Below, piece by piece: positions 1 to 6,889 of a stretch of 10,647 nucleotides of DNA. The stretch comes from Bacteroidota bacterium. Lineage in GTDB: Bacteria > Bacteroidota > Bacteroidia > Chitinophagales > Chitinophagaceae. The stretch is taken from positions 1 to 10,647 of the forward strand of contig JAEWAC010000444.1 in NCBI GenBank assembly GCA_023391895.1, read 5' to 3'. A model generated the notes under the pieces. That model was not told the DNA's origin and ran no database searches. It saw only the letters and a program-made list of their open reading frames with translations. Made by a program: the position numbers and the translations under genes. Position 1 is the first letter of the stretch. Every line of letters starts with the position of its first letter.

Positions 1-2541
1 GGCAAAACCCTGAAAAAGATCAATGTGGTTTTGCACAACCGCACCTCCATGGCCAATGGCTATGTGGCGCTGGGGCCTTTCAGAAGCGAGTTTTACCTGA
101 TACCGGGTTCTGATATTTTTGAATTTGGCAACCTGCCGTGGCACGAAAACCTGGCCGTGCACGAGTACCGCCATGTGCAGCAGTATAACAACTTCAACAA
201 TGGGCTGGCCAAAGTGTTCCGGGTGCTGGGCGGACAACAAGGCCAGGCACTGGCCAATGCGCTGACAGTGCCGGACTGGTTTTTTGAAGGCGATGCCGTG
301 TATGCCGAAACCGCCCTGACCCAGCTGGGCCGCGGCCGGCAGCCTCTGTTTTTAAGCGCCTACAACAGTTTGTGGCAGGCCGGTAAAGATTATAGCTGGC
401 TGAAGCTGCGTAATGGATCGTATAAGGACTATGTACCGAACCATTATCCTCTGGGTTATTTGCTGGTCAACTATGGGTATTTGCAGCATGGTAATGATTT
501 CTGGCAAAAGGTAAGCACCGACGCCAGCGCCTTTAAAGGTTTATTCTATCCTTTTCAAAAAGCTATAAAAAGGCATGCGGGAGTGGATTTCAAACAATTC
601 CGAAAAGAAGCCTTGCTGTTTTACCGGCAGGAGGTTGAGACGGAAGAAACAGCCGGCCGGAAAGACAAAACCGTCACCAATTATTATTTCCCCCAATCCA
701 TAGGCGACGATTCGCTGCTGTACCTGAAAGAAAGCTACCGACAAATACCGGCTTTTTATGTAAAAGACAACCGGGGCGAGCACCGGATTCAACTGCGCCA
801 CATCAGCAGCGAGGAGTGGTTGAGCTATCGCAATGGCATTCTGGCTTATACCGCTTATGATGCAGCCTCCCGCTGGAGCCTGATTGACTTTAGCGATATC
901 ATTCTTTTAAATATCCATACTCAAAAAGAAAAACGGCTTACCCGGCACGGTAAATATTTTACACCGGATATAGCACCGGATGGTAAAACCGTATTGGCTG
1001 TTTTTATCAACGACTCCCTGGAAACAGAACTGCATGTATTGAACAGTAACAGTGGGCAGGTGTTGAAAAAAATCCGGTCGCGGGATGGCGCTTATTTTAT
1101 CCATCCCCGGTATGTAGATGCGGAAACGATTGTGGTAGGCATCCGGCAGCCCAATGGCGACATGACATTGAACCTGATGAACCTGGTGACCGGTGCGGCC
1201 CAACAGTTAATTGCCCCCACACCGCATACCATGGGCTTTCCGTTTGTACAGAAGGATACCATCTACTTTACGGCTTCCTTTAATGCCAATGATGATATCT
1301 ATGCTTACCAATTGAAAGATCGCAAGGTGTTTCAGCTGACCAGCGGGCAAACAGGACATTATTATCCTGCTGTGTACAAAGACAGCCTGGTATGGTCAAA
1401 GTTTACGGCACAGGGCCGGCAGTTGCAGCAAAAAGCTTTGAGCAGCCTGCTATGGACTGAGGTCAACGCCCTGCAATTGCAGGAGCAAACGGTGATGTAT
1501 CCGGTGGCCGATGCGGATGAAAATGTACTGGCTTCCCAAACCCGGTCATTTGAGGTGGATAAGTACCGCAAAATCACCGGCTTATTCAACCTGCATAGCT
1601 GGAACCCCGGCCTGAGCCTGTACAGCAACAATATTTTAAATACGATGGCTACGGAACTTTACTATCGCTATAACGAAAGCGAACGGTCGCATACCACGGG
1701 CATCAGTGCCTCGTATGGTGGCTGGTACCCGGTCATCAACACCGGTGTGGAATACACTTATGACCGTCATATAAAAACCCCGCAGCGTACAGTAACCGCC
1801 AACGAAATGGAAGCCCGCATCGGCTACAGCATTCCCTTGAATTTTACCAAAGGCAAAACCTATAAGTACCTCAACGGCGGCTCCAATCTGGTATACAACC
1901 GCACCATGCCTACGGGTGCCTCTAAAACTTTATACAACACCTACGACTTTAGTTACCTGCACCATTTCATCAACTGGTCGCAGCAACTGCCCAAAGCCCG
2001 GCAGCATATTTTTCCCAAGCTGGGTTATGCGGTTTCGGCCAGCCAGCGGCACCGCCTGGGCGAAAAAGGCTACCAGTTTTTGACCGGGGCCGCCGTTTAC
2101 CTGCCATCATTGGCTACTAATCACAGCGTGGTGTTTACAGGTTCTTTTCAACAGGTAGATACGGGCAATGCCATCTTCAGTAACCGTTTTTCACTGGCAA
2201 GGGGCTATCCGGATTATTATTACTCCCGCATGTGGAATGTAGGCGCCAATTACCACCTGCCCCTGCTGTACCCCGACTGGGGCTTTGCCAGCATTGTGTA
2301 TTTTATGCGCATCCGCGGCAATGTGTTTTTCGACTATTCGCAGGTATATAATAAAACCAAAACCCGCAATGCCGGCCTGCGCAGCACCGGAACGGAAGTT
2401 TTCTTTGATACCAAATGGTGGAACCAGCTGCCGGTAACCTTTGGAGTTCGCTACAGTTACCTGCTGGATCGGGAGTTCGCCCCTCGTTCCGGCCGGCATA
2501 TTGTTGAGTTCGTAGCGCCGATTAACCTCCTGCCGTTTTAG
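1..2541 (+). CDS. HExxH metallopeptidase-like / beta-propeller / outer-membrane barrel protein (5' partial)
   Basis: The reading frame is open from base 1, so the N-terminus (probably with the signal peptide) lies outside the window; the GTG at 25 is only an internal codon. 846 codons are visible. Residues 54-58 read HEYRH, a zinc-binding HExxH motif. WFFEG follows with its Glu at residue 96, placed like the third ligand of gluzincin peptidases (compare NEGFA in M1). Residues about 225-500 look like PD40/TolB-type propeller blades, for example TPDIAPDGK at 321-329. From about residue 528 to the end, alternating aromatic and polar strands suggest a beta-barrel, ending in Phe as outer-membrane barrels do. 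ARGYP at 733-737, followed by a strand ending in PL and then FFDYSQVY, resembles the RGY loop of Omp85/surface-antigen barrels. Cell-surface or periplasmic location and proteolytic activity are inferred; the substrate is unknown. The convergent neighbour is valS. Confidence 0.8.
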   Translation, partial: GKTLKKINVVLHNRTSMANGYVALGPFRSEFYLIPGSDIFEFGNLPWHENLAVHEYRHVQQYNNFNNGLAKVFRVLGGQQGQALANALTVPDWFFEGDAVYAETALTQLGRGRQPLFLSAYNSLWQAGKDYSWLKLRNGSYKDYVPNHYPLGYLLVNYGYLQHGNDFWQKVSTDASAFKGLFYPFQKAIKRHAGVDFKQFRKEALLFYRQEVETEETAGRKDKTVTNYYFPQSIGDDSLLYLKESYRQIPAFYVKDNRGEHRIQLRHISSEEWLSYRNGILAYTAYDAASRWSLIDFSDIILLNIHTQKEKRLTRHGKYFTPDIAPDGKTVLAVFINDSLETELHVLNSNSGQVLKKIRSRDGAYFIHPRYVDAETIVVGIRQPNGDMTLNLMNLVTGAAQQLIAPTPHTMGFPFVQKDTIYFTASFNANDDIYAYQLKDRKVFQLTSGQTGHYYPAVYKDSLVWSKFTAQGRQLQQKALSSLLWTEVNALQLQEQTVMYPVADADENVLASQTRSFEVDKYRKITGLFNLHSWNPGLSLYSNNILNTMATELYYRYNESERSHTTGISASYGGWYPVINTGVEYTYDRHIKTPQRTVTANEMEARIGYSIPLNFTKGKTYKYLNGGSNLVYNRTMPTGASKTLYNTYDFSYLHHFINWSQQLPKARQHIFPKLGYAVSASQRHRLGEKGYQFLTGAAVYLPSLATNHSVVFTGSFQQVDTGNAIFSNRFSLARGYPDYYYSRMWNVGANYHLPLLYPDWGFASIVYFMRIRGNVFFDYSQVYNKTKTRNAGLRSTGTEVFFDTKWWNQLPVTFGVRYSYLLDREFAPRSGRHIVEFVAPINLLPF

Positions 2542-2551
2542 CAGGTGGGAG

Positions 2552-2593
2552 GTTGGCTGGTGTTCGTTGATTGTTGGCGGTTGGTCGTTGGCC
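2552..2593 (+). repeat. Heptamer array GTTGnnn, six units (left intergenic arm)
   Basis: Six consecutive 7-bp units start at 2552, 2559, 2566, 2573, 2580 and 2587. Five begin with GTTG and end in a variable triplet (GCT, ATT, GCG, GTC, GCC); the second unit, GGTGTTC, is degenerate. The array begins 10 bp after the stop codon of the upstream gene. It is the opposite-strand counterpart of the nnnCAAC array at 2734-2761, and the terminator hairpin lies between them. Confidence 0.75.
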
Positions 2594-2655
2594 GGTCTAT
2601 AGATGGTGATTCGTATAACGCTAATAAAGAAATTGCAGCTATTGCCTGAAACGAA

Positions 2656-2695
2656 AAACACCCTTTGCACTACCAATGTTTTGCAAAGGGTGTTT
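2656..2695. terminator. Bidirectional intrinsic terminator between convergent genes
   Basis: A perfect 14-bp inverted repeat has arms at 2656-2669 (AAACACCCTTTGCA) and 2682-2695 (TGCAAAGGGTGTTT) with a 12-nt loop. Outside the arms, the + strand continues TTTATTAATTAT and the - strand TTTTTCGTTTC, so a T-rich tail follows the hairpin in both directions. It lies 114 bp after the stop of the envelope-protein gene and about 100 bp after the valS stop, which fits one shared terminator for two convergent genes. Confidence 0.88.
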
Positions 2696-2733
2696 ATTAA
2701 TTATAAAAGATAAAACGCTTTATGCAGTTTTAC

Positions 2734-2761
2734 GATCAACGAACAACAGCCAACGATCAAC
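2734..2761 (-). repeat. Heptamer array nnnCAAC, four units (right intergenic arm)
   Basis: Four consecutive 7-bp units each end in CAAC, with leading triplets GAT, GAA, AGC and GAT. On the - strand this is the same GTTGnnn repeat as at 2552-2593, so the two arrays form a long imperfect inverted repeat around the terminator. The 11-mer TGTTCGTTGAT at 2561-2571 is matched exactly by its reverse complement at 2735-2745. Confidence 0.78.
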
Positions 2762-2772
2762 GGATCCCTCCT

Positions 2773-2793
2773 GTCAACTGTCATCTGTCAACA
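2773..2793 (-). repeat. Heptamer array of the valS type (GTCAACT-like), three units next to the valS stop
   Basis: Three units, GTCAACT, GTCATCT and GTCAACA, end 4 bp from the valS stop codon (2798-2800, read on the - strand). Together with the two preceding bases, the first two units share an exact 18-mer, ctgtcaactgtcatctgt (2771-2788), with 4875-4892 inside valS. Both copies contain the same off-consensus CATC unit in the same position, which argues for copying rather than chance similarity. Confidence 0.82.
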
Positions 2794-2797
2794 AAAC

Positions 2798-5524
2798 CTA
2801 CGCCAGTGTCGCCAGGCTTTCCTCGATGACCTTGATCTTTTCTTCGGCATCGGCTTTTTTCTTGCGCTCCACTTCCACTACTTCCGGCTTGGCGTTTTGA
2901 ACAAACCGCTCGTTGCTTAACTTTTTATCTACCGAAATCAAAAAGCCTTTCAGGTATTCCAGCTCTTTCAGCAATTGTTCTTTTTGTGCCGCCGTATCCA
3001 CCGGTGTTTCTGATTCTATATAAAACTTGTCCGTACCAACTACCACGGTAATGGTGTTGGCAACGTTTTCAGTCACATAAAGAATGGCGTCTGCATTCAC
3101 CTGTTTGGCCAATAAATTTTCTACCAGGGTATAACTGTTTTTGTTTTCGGCCTGTATGTAAAGTTTCACCGCATCTTTGGGCTTGATGTTGTTTTTAACA
3201 CGGGCATCGCGAATGGCGGTAATTACATTTTTCAGGCTGTTGCCCAGCTGAAGCACGTTTGCGTTTTCTAAATTAGAAATGTTGGTGTGATTTTGACCCA
3301 GCGCACCAAACTGACTGATGGTCAGGTCATCGCCTTCGCTTCTTAGTCTTAACTGGTGGTAAATTTCCTCGGTAATAAAAGGCATGAACGGGTGCAGCAA
3401 CTGCATTAACTGTTCAAAATAATCCAGCGTGCAGTTGTACAGGTGATCATCGATAGGGGCGCCATAAGGTGGTTTTACCCACTCCAGGTACCAGCTGCAG
3501 AAGTCATCCCAAATGAGGGAGTAAATGGTTTTAAGCGCTTCGCTCAGCTTGAAGTCCTGGTACATTTCCTCTACTTCTGCTTTTACTTCAGCCAGGCGGG
3601 CGGCAAACCAGGTAGCGGCAAAATTGGCTTTTTCAGCATCCTGCTGGCTACGGTCAGATGTGCTAATGCCGTTGGCTTCCCACATTTTTACCAGCTTGAG
3701 CGCATTCCATAGTTTGTTGTTGAAAAAGCGGCCCTGCTCGCAGCTGCTGTCGTCAAACAACAGGTCGTTGCCCGCCGGTGCGGAGATCATGATGCCAAAG
3801 CGTACGGCATCAGCGCCAAAACGATCAATCAGCTCCAGCAGGTCGGGTGAGTTGCCCAGGCTTTTGCTCATTTTTCGGCCCTGCTTATCCCGTACCATCC
3901 CGGTAAAATAAACATGCTCAAAAGGCCTTTCGTGTTTGTACTCCATGCCTGCCATGATCATACGGGCTACCCAGAAGAAAATAATATCCTGACCGGTCAC
4001 CAAAACAGACGTAGGATAATAGTAGTTGATATCAGGATTGTTGGGCTGGGAAATACCATGAAACACTTCAATGGGCCAGAGCCAGGAGGAGAACCAGGTA
4101 TCGAGTACGTCTTCATCCTGCTGCAGGGATTCTTTCAAAATCCCATATTGCTTTTCATAAAGCGGCAAGGCTTGTTCTAAGGTTTCGGCTACCACAAAAC
4201 GGCCATCTTCATCGTACCAGGCCGGAATGCGCTGTCCCCACCACAACTGGCGGCTGATGCACCAGTCTTTTACATTTTCCAGCCAGTATTTATAAGTAGC
4301 TAAAAAGCGTTCTTCGGGATGAATTTTTACCTCGCCGCTCACTACGGCTTCCAGCGCCTGGTCGGCCAGCCCGCGCATTTTTACAAACCACTGGGTGGAG
4401 ATGCGGGGCTCTACCACGGCATTGGTCCGCTGCGAAAAGCCCAGGCGGGTCTGGTAGTCTTCTTCTTTTACCAGCAGGCCTTCGGCGCTTAATTGCTCAA
4501 TGGCTTTTTTGCGGGCTTCAAAACGGTCCACACCTACAAACACCTGAGCGGCTTCGCTTAAAGTGCCATCCTCATTGAGCGTATCAATCGTAGGCAGGTG
4601 GTGCTTTAAACCCAGGTTGTAGTCATTGATGTCGTGGGCAGGCGTTACTTTCAGTGCGCCGGTACCAAAAGCCGGATCTACGTATTCATCAAAGATCACC
4701 GGTACTTCTCGGTTCACTAAAGGCACAATCACTTTTTTGCCCTTCAGGTACTGGTAGCGTTCATCATTGGGGTTTACACAAACGGCAGTGTCACCCATAA
4801 TGGTTTCCGGCCGCTGGGTGGCAATGAGGATATAGTTGTCAGTTGACAGTTGACGGTTGACAGTAGCTTCCTGGCTGTCAACTGTCATCTGTGAACCGTC
4901 AACTACTTTATATTTCACATAATACAGCTTTCCCTGTACATCCTTATATTCCACTTCCTCGTCGCTCAGGGCGGTTTTGGCCTGGGGGTCCCAGTTGATC
5001 ATGCGGGCACCCCGGTATATTTTACCTTTGTTGTACAGGTCAACAAAAACTTTAATAACGGCCTGGTAGTAATGGTCGTCCATGGTAAAGGTCACCCGAT
5101 CCCAATCCACACTGCAGCCCAGTTTTTTGATCTGGTGGTAAATGATGCCGCCGTATTTATCTTTCCATTCAAAGGCATGCTGTAAAAAAGCCTCGCGGGA
5201 GAGGTCCTGCTTTTTGATGCCTTTTTCATTTTCCAGCAGTTGTACCACCTTGGCTTCGGTAGCAATGGAAGCATGGTCGCTGCCGGGCACCCAGCAGGCA
5301 TTAAAGCCGCTCATGCGGGCTTTGCGTACCAGTATATCCTGCACGGTTTCGTTCAGGGTATGACCCATATGCAGTACCCCCGTTACATTGGGAGGGGGAA
5401 TCACTACTGTAAAAGGCTTACGGCTGTCGGGTGTGCTTTTAAAGTAAGCCTTGTCCAGCCAGTGCCGGGACCATTTTTCTTCTACCTGCTGCGGCTCAAA
5501 GTTTTTGGAAAGCGTATTGTTCAT
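2798..5524 (-). CDS. valS: Valine--tRNA ligase (ValRS) with an in-frame repeat-derived insertion
   Basis: Class I aminoacyl-tRNA synthetase that charges tRNA-Val and hydrolyses mischarged Thr-tRNA-Val in the cytoplasm. Its 908 residues are complete for a bacterial ValRS. The HIGH-type motif is HMGH at 52-55 after PPPNVTG, and KMSKS is at 551-555. The CP1 editing domain spans about residues 190-380, with IATQRPET at 234-241 and PAHDINDYN at 295-303. The C-terminal residues from about 843 are charged and heptad-like, matching the ValRS coiled-coil tRNA arm. Residues about 211-229 lie between KYKVVDG and NYILIATQRPE, where ValRS normally runs almost directly on; this stretch is encoded by opposed heptamer repeats (4834-4904). 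ATG at 5522-5524 fits the family N-terminus, and the stop is TAG. A promoter lies just upstream, so valS is probably transcribed on its own. Function is essentially certain; whether the insertion is neutral is unknown. Confidence 0.97.
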   Translation of the reverse strand: MNNTLSKNFEPQQVEEKWSRHWLDKAYFKSTPDSRKPFTVVIPPPNVTGVLHMGHTLNETVQDILVRKARMSGFNACWVPGSDHASIATEAKVVQLLENEKGIKKQDLSREAFLQHAFEWKDKYGGIIYHQIKKLGCSVDWDRVTFTMDDHYYQAVIKVFVDLYNKGKIYRGARMINWDPQAKTALSDEEVEYKDVQGKLYYVKYKVVDGSQMTVDSQEATVNRQLSTDNYILIATQRPETIMGDTAVCVNPNDERYQYLKGKKVIVPLVNREVPVIFDEYVDPAFGTGALKVTPAHDINDYNLGLKHHLPTIDTLNEDGTLSEAAQVFVGVDRFEARKKAIEQLSAEGLLVKEEDYQTRLGFSQRTNAVVEPRISTQWFVKMRGLADQALEAVVSGEVKIHPEERFLATYKYWLENVKDWCISRQLWWGQRIPAWYDEDGRFVVAETLEQALPLYEKQYGILKESLQQDEDVLDTWFSSWLWPIEVFHGISQPNNPDINYYYPTSVLVTGQDIIFFWVARMIMAGMEYKHERPFEHVYFTGMVRDKQGRKMSKSLGNSPDLLELIDRFGADAVRFGIMISAPAGNDLLFDDSSCEQGRFFNNKLWNALKLVKMWEANGISTSDRSQQDAEKANFAATWFAARLAEVKAEVEEMYQDFKLSEALKTIYSLIWDDFCSWYLEWVKPPYGAPIDDHLYNCTLDYFEQLMQLLHPFMPFITEEIYHQLRLRSEGDDLTISQFGALGQNHTNISNLENANVLQLGNSLKNVITAIRDARVKNNIKPKDAVKLYIQAENKNSYTLVENLLAKQVNADAILYVTENVANTITVVVGTDKFYIESETPVDTAAQKEQLLKELEYLKGFLISVDKKLSNERFVQNAKPEVVEVERKKKADAEEKIKVIEESLATLA
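4834..4904. repeat. Opposed 4+4 heptamer repeat inside valS
   Basis: On the + strand four heptamers of AGTTGAC type (units at 4834, 4841, 4848 and 4855) are followed by a 15-bp spacer (4862-4876). Four heptamers of the reverse-complement GTCAACT type follow, with units at 4877, 4884, 4891 and 4898. Unit by unit the arms match at 23 of 28 positions, so a 28-bp imperfect hairpin is possible. The part adding codons beyond the usual ValRS sequence is about 4838-4894, which is 57 bp or 19 codons, so the frame is kept. The core GTTG/CAAC with a 7-bp period is the same as in the intergenic arrays near 2552-2793. Confidence 0.9.
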
Positions 5525-5541
5525 GCTCTTTAAATAAAATA

Positions 5542-5568
5542 GGTGTGCAAAGTTACGGTCTGCACACC
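5542..5568. promoter_or_regulatory. Perfect 8-bp dyad upstream of valS
   Basis: GGTGTGCA (5542-5549) and TGCACACC (5561-5568) form a perfect inverted repeat with an 11-nt loop in the 73-bp gap between the receiver-only regulator and valS. It overlaps the proposed valS -7 element, so it may be an operator. Read on the - strand it is followed by TATTTTATTTAAA, so a weak terminator for the regulator transcript is a second possibility. Confidence 0.5.
5547..5555 (-). promoter_or_regulatory. Predicted valS promoter, Bacteroidota -7 element
   Basis: The - strand reads TAACTTTGC, an exact match to the Bacteroidota -7 consensus TAnnTTTGY, 22 bp before the valS ATG. A TTG at 5571-5573 is the nearest -33 candidate, but its 15-bp spacer is shorter than usual. 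The predicted leader would be under 20 nt, too short for a riboswitch or attenuator. Confidence 0.55.
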
Positions 5569-5597
5569 AACAAGGTATAGAAGAAAGAGCAAAGGGG

Positions 5598-6020
5598 TTA
5601 TTTTTCGTCCATTTTTACTCTTACTTCATTGCAGATGAAGGTTTTGCCACTATGCACCTGGAGGATGGCCTCAATCATTTCCTCGCGGGAGGAGTTTTTG
5701 GTTACATAGCCTTTGGCGCCCAGGTTCATGATGTTGCGGGCATAACTGGGCTGGTTATTGATAGACACGCCAATAATTTTAATGTTGGGGTGGCTTTTAA
5801 CAATTTTGCGCGTGGCTTCAAAGCCATTGACAGGCGACATATTGATATCCATCAGGATAACATCTGGCAGGTGGACGGCAGCCAAGTTAATAGCATCGGC
5901 CCCGGAGGCGCCTTCGGCCACCACGGTTATCCTTTCGTCTTTCTGCAATAGCATTTTCCATGTTTCCCGTACCATCTGGTGGTCGTCTGCAATAATCACT
6001 TTAATTGGTGCTTGTTTCAT
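5598..6020 (-). CDS. Receiver-only response regulator (NarL-type receiver without HTH)
   Basis: A 140-residue CheY-like receiver domain of the NarL/FixJ group. The acidic pair is D12/D13 (ADDH), the phospho-acceptor D58 (LMDIN), the switch Ser S86 (GVS) and the conserved Lys K108 (YVTK). The protein stops soon after the receiver (ICNEVRVKMDEK), with no LuxR-type helix-turn-helix. Its paralogue at 6227-6874 continues for about 85 more residues that contain one. Only 73 bp separate the stop from valS, and they hold no recognisable HTH remnant. All phosphorylation residues are present, so it is probably functional as a phosphate sink, a competitor for the kinase at 6890-10267, or a protein-protein switch. 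These roles are inferred. The start ATG at 6018-6020 aligns with the paralogue's start within two residues. Confidence 0.88.
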   Translation of the reverse strand: MKQAPIKVIIADDHQMVRETWKMLLQKDERITVVAEGASGADAINLAAVHLPDVILMDINMSPVNGFEATRKIVKSHPNIKIIGVSINNQPSYARNIMNLGAKGYVTKNSSREEMIEAILQVHSGKTFICNEVRVKMDEK

Positions 6021-6156
6021 AAAGCAGTTGAATTATATAAGATTCAGCTGCAATTGACCGCCATTGCAAGGAGAAACGTTAAACTGCAGGCAAAAGCTGG
6101 CCTGACAGCTCAAGTCCGTAAATGCTTCTCGTTTATAAGATACAAACAGGTACACC

Positions 6157-6181
6157 TAACTTTAATCTCATATTAAAGTTA
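6157..6181. promoter_or_regulatory. Perfect 10-bp AT-rich palindrome between the two regulators
   Basis: TAACTTTAAT (6157-6166) and ATTAAAGTTA (6172-6181) are perfect inverted arms around a 5-nt loop. It lies in the 206-bp gap (6021-6226) between the full regulator and the receiver-only gene, 46 bp after the stop of the former. No T-run follows it on the - strand, so it is a poor terminator. Each arm contains TAACTTT, close to the -7 core TAnnTTTG. An operator or a weak promoter for the receiver-only gene is possible. The rest of the gap shows no gene that I can support. Confidence 0.45.
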
Positions 6182-6226
6182 AGCGTTATGAGAAAAATAA
6201 AGGGTGTTAAAATGCTGATGGGCTTT

Positions 6227-6874
6227 TTAATTATCAAAGTCCAGCTGGCTGTTATTGATGTAATTGACCAGGGCAGCCGCATTTTTAAGGTTCAGCTTTT
6301 TTAAAATGTTATACCGGTGAACCTCTACAGTTTTAACCGATATGTTCAGCGAATCGGCAATTTCTTTGGAAGAAAACCCTTTTTTGATAAAAGCAATGAT
6401 TTCAATTTCGCGCTGTGACAGGGAGTTGAGACCATTTTGCGGGTCTTCGCCGCTGATTACCTGTTCGGATAAAATATTTTTAATTTCCTCGCAGATGTAT
6501 TTTTTGCCATTTTGAATTTCCAGTATGGCTTTGAACATTTCTTCGCGGGAGGAGTTTTTGGTTACATAACCCATGGCTCCTTTTTGGATCATCTTGCGGG
6601 CATAGGTAGGCTGTGTGTGCAGCGATACGCCCAGAATTTTGGAGCCGGGTGAGTATTTTCGGATCTGCTGGGTGGCTTCTATCCCGTTGATGCCCGGCAG
6701 GTTGATGTCCATGATGACTACGTTGGGGCGCAGTTTTTTTGCCAGTTCTACTGCTTCCTCGCCACTGCCGCTTTCTGCTACCACGGTAAACCGCGGGTCA
6801 GTGTTTAAAATAAAACTCCAGGTCTCTCGCACTAAAGTGTGGTCGTCAGCAATAAGAATGGTTATTTTTTCCAT
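6227..6874 (-). CDS. NarL/FixJ-family response regulator (receiver + LuxR HTH)
   Basis: A 215-residue DNA-binding response regulator. The receiver spans about residues 1-122, with acidic pair D10/D11, phospho-acceptor D56 (IMDIN), switch S84 and K106 (YVTK). A linker leads to the LuxR-type helix-turn-helix at about 150-210: LSQREIEIIAFI, then SSKEIADSLNISVKTVEVHRYNI with the recognition helix, then LKKLN. The ATG at 6872-6874 is 15 bp after the kinase stop on the same strand, so the two are almost certainly co-transcribed and form a cognate pair. Phosphorylation by the kinase should switch dimerisation and DNA binding; the target genes cannot be read from this window. Its receiver is a close paralogue of the one at 5598-6020. 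Confidence 0.95.
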   Translation of the reverse strand: MEKITILIADDHTLVRETWSFILNTDPRFTVVAESGSGEEAVELAKKLRPNVVIMDINLPGINGIEATQQIRKYSPGSKILGVSLHTQPTYARKMIQKGAMGYVTKNSSREEMFKAILEIQNGKKYICEEIKNILSEQVISGEDPQNGLNSLSQREIEIIAFIKKGFSSKEIADSLNISVKTVEVHRYNILKKLNLKNAAALVNYINNSQLDFDN

Positions 6875-6889
6875 AGTTCAGAAGGAATA

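Noticed and set aside
25..27. GTG as the start of the first gene
   Set aside because: The same frame is open to base 1, and the protein begins in the middle of a domain, so the gene is cut by the window edge.
2524..2554. Imperfect hairpin over the stop codon of the first gene (AACCTCC-TGC with GCAGG-GGAGGTT)
   Set aside because: It has a four-base bulge and no T-tail, and a much stronger terminator follows at 2656-2695.
2191..2676. 161-codon open frame on the - strand overlapping the first gene and the intergenic repeats
   Set aside because: It overlaps the barrel coding sequence, the GTTGnnn array and one terminator arm, and its composition does not look like a protein.
2552..2793. CRISPR array
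   Set aside because: The units are 7 bp with a 4-bp core, far shorter than CRISPR repeats and spacers, and no cas gene is nearby.
4804..4827. Gln instead of Thr in the ValRS editing motif (ATQRPET)
   Set aside because: This position varies among ValRS proteins and the flanking editing residues are intact, so loss of editing is not indicated.
6207..6226. Possible terminator just after the full regulator (weak aaaa-gc / gc-tttt pairing)
   Set aside because: Only two G-C pairs, with a bulge; too weak to call.
6122..6304. Short + strand frame in the regulator gap
   Set aside because: It runs through the palindrome and antisense into the HTH of the regulator; no evidence of coding.
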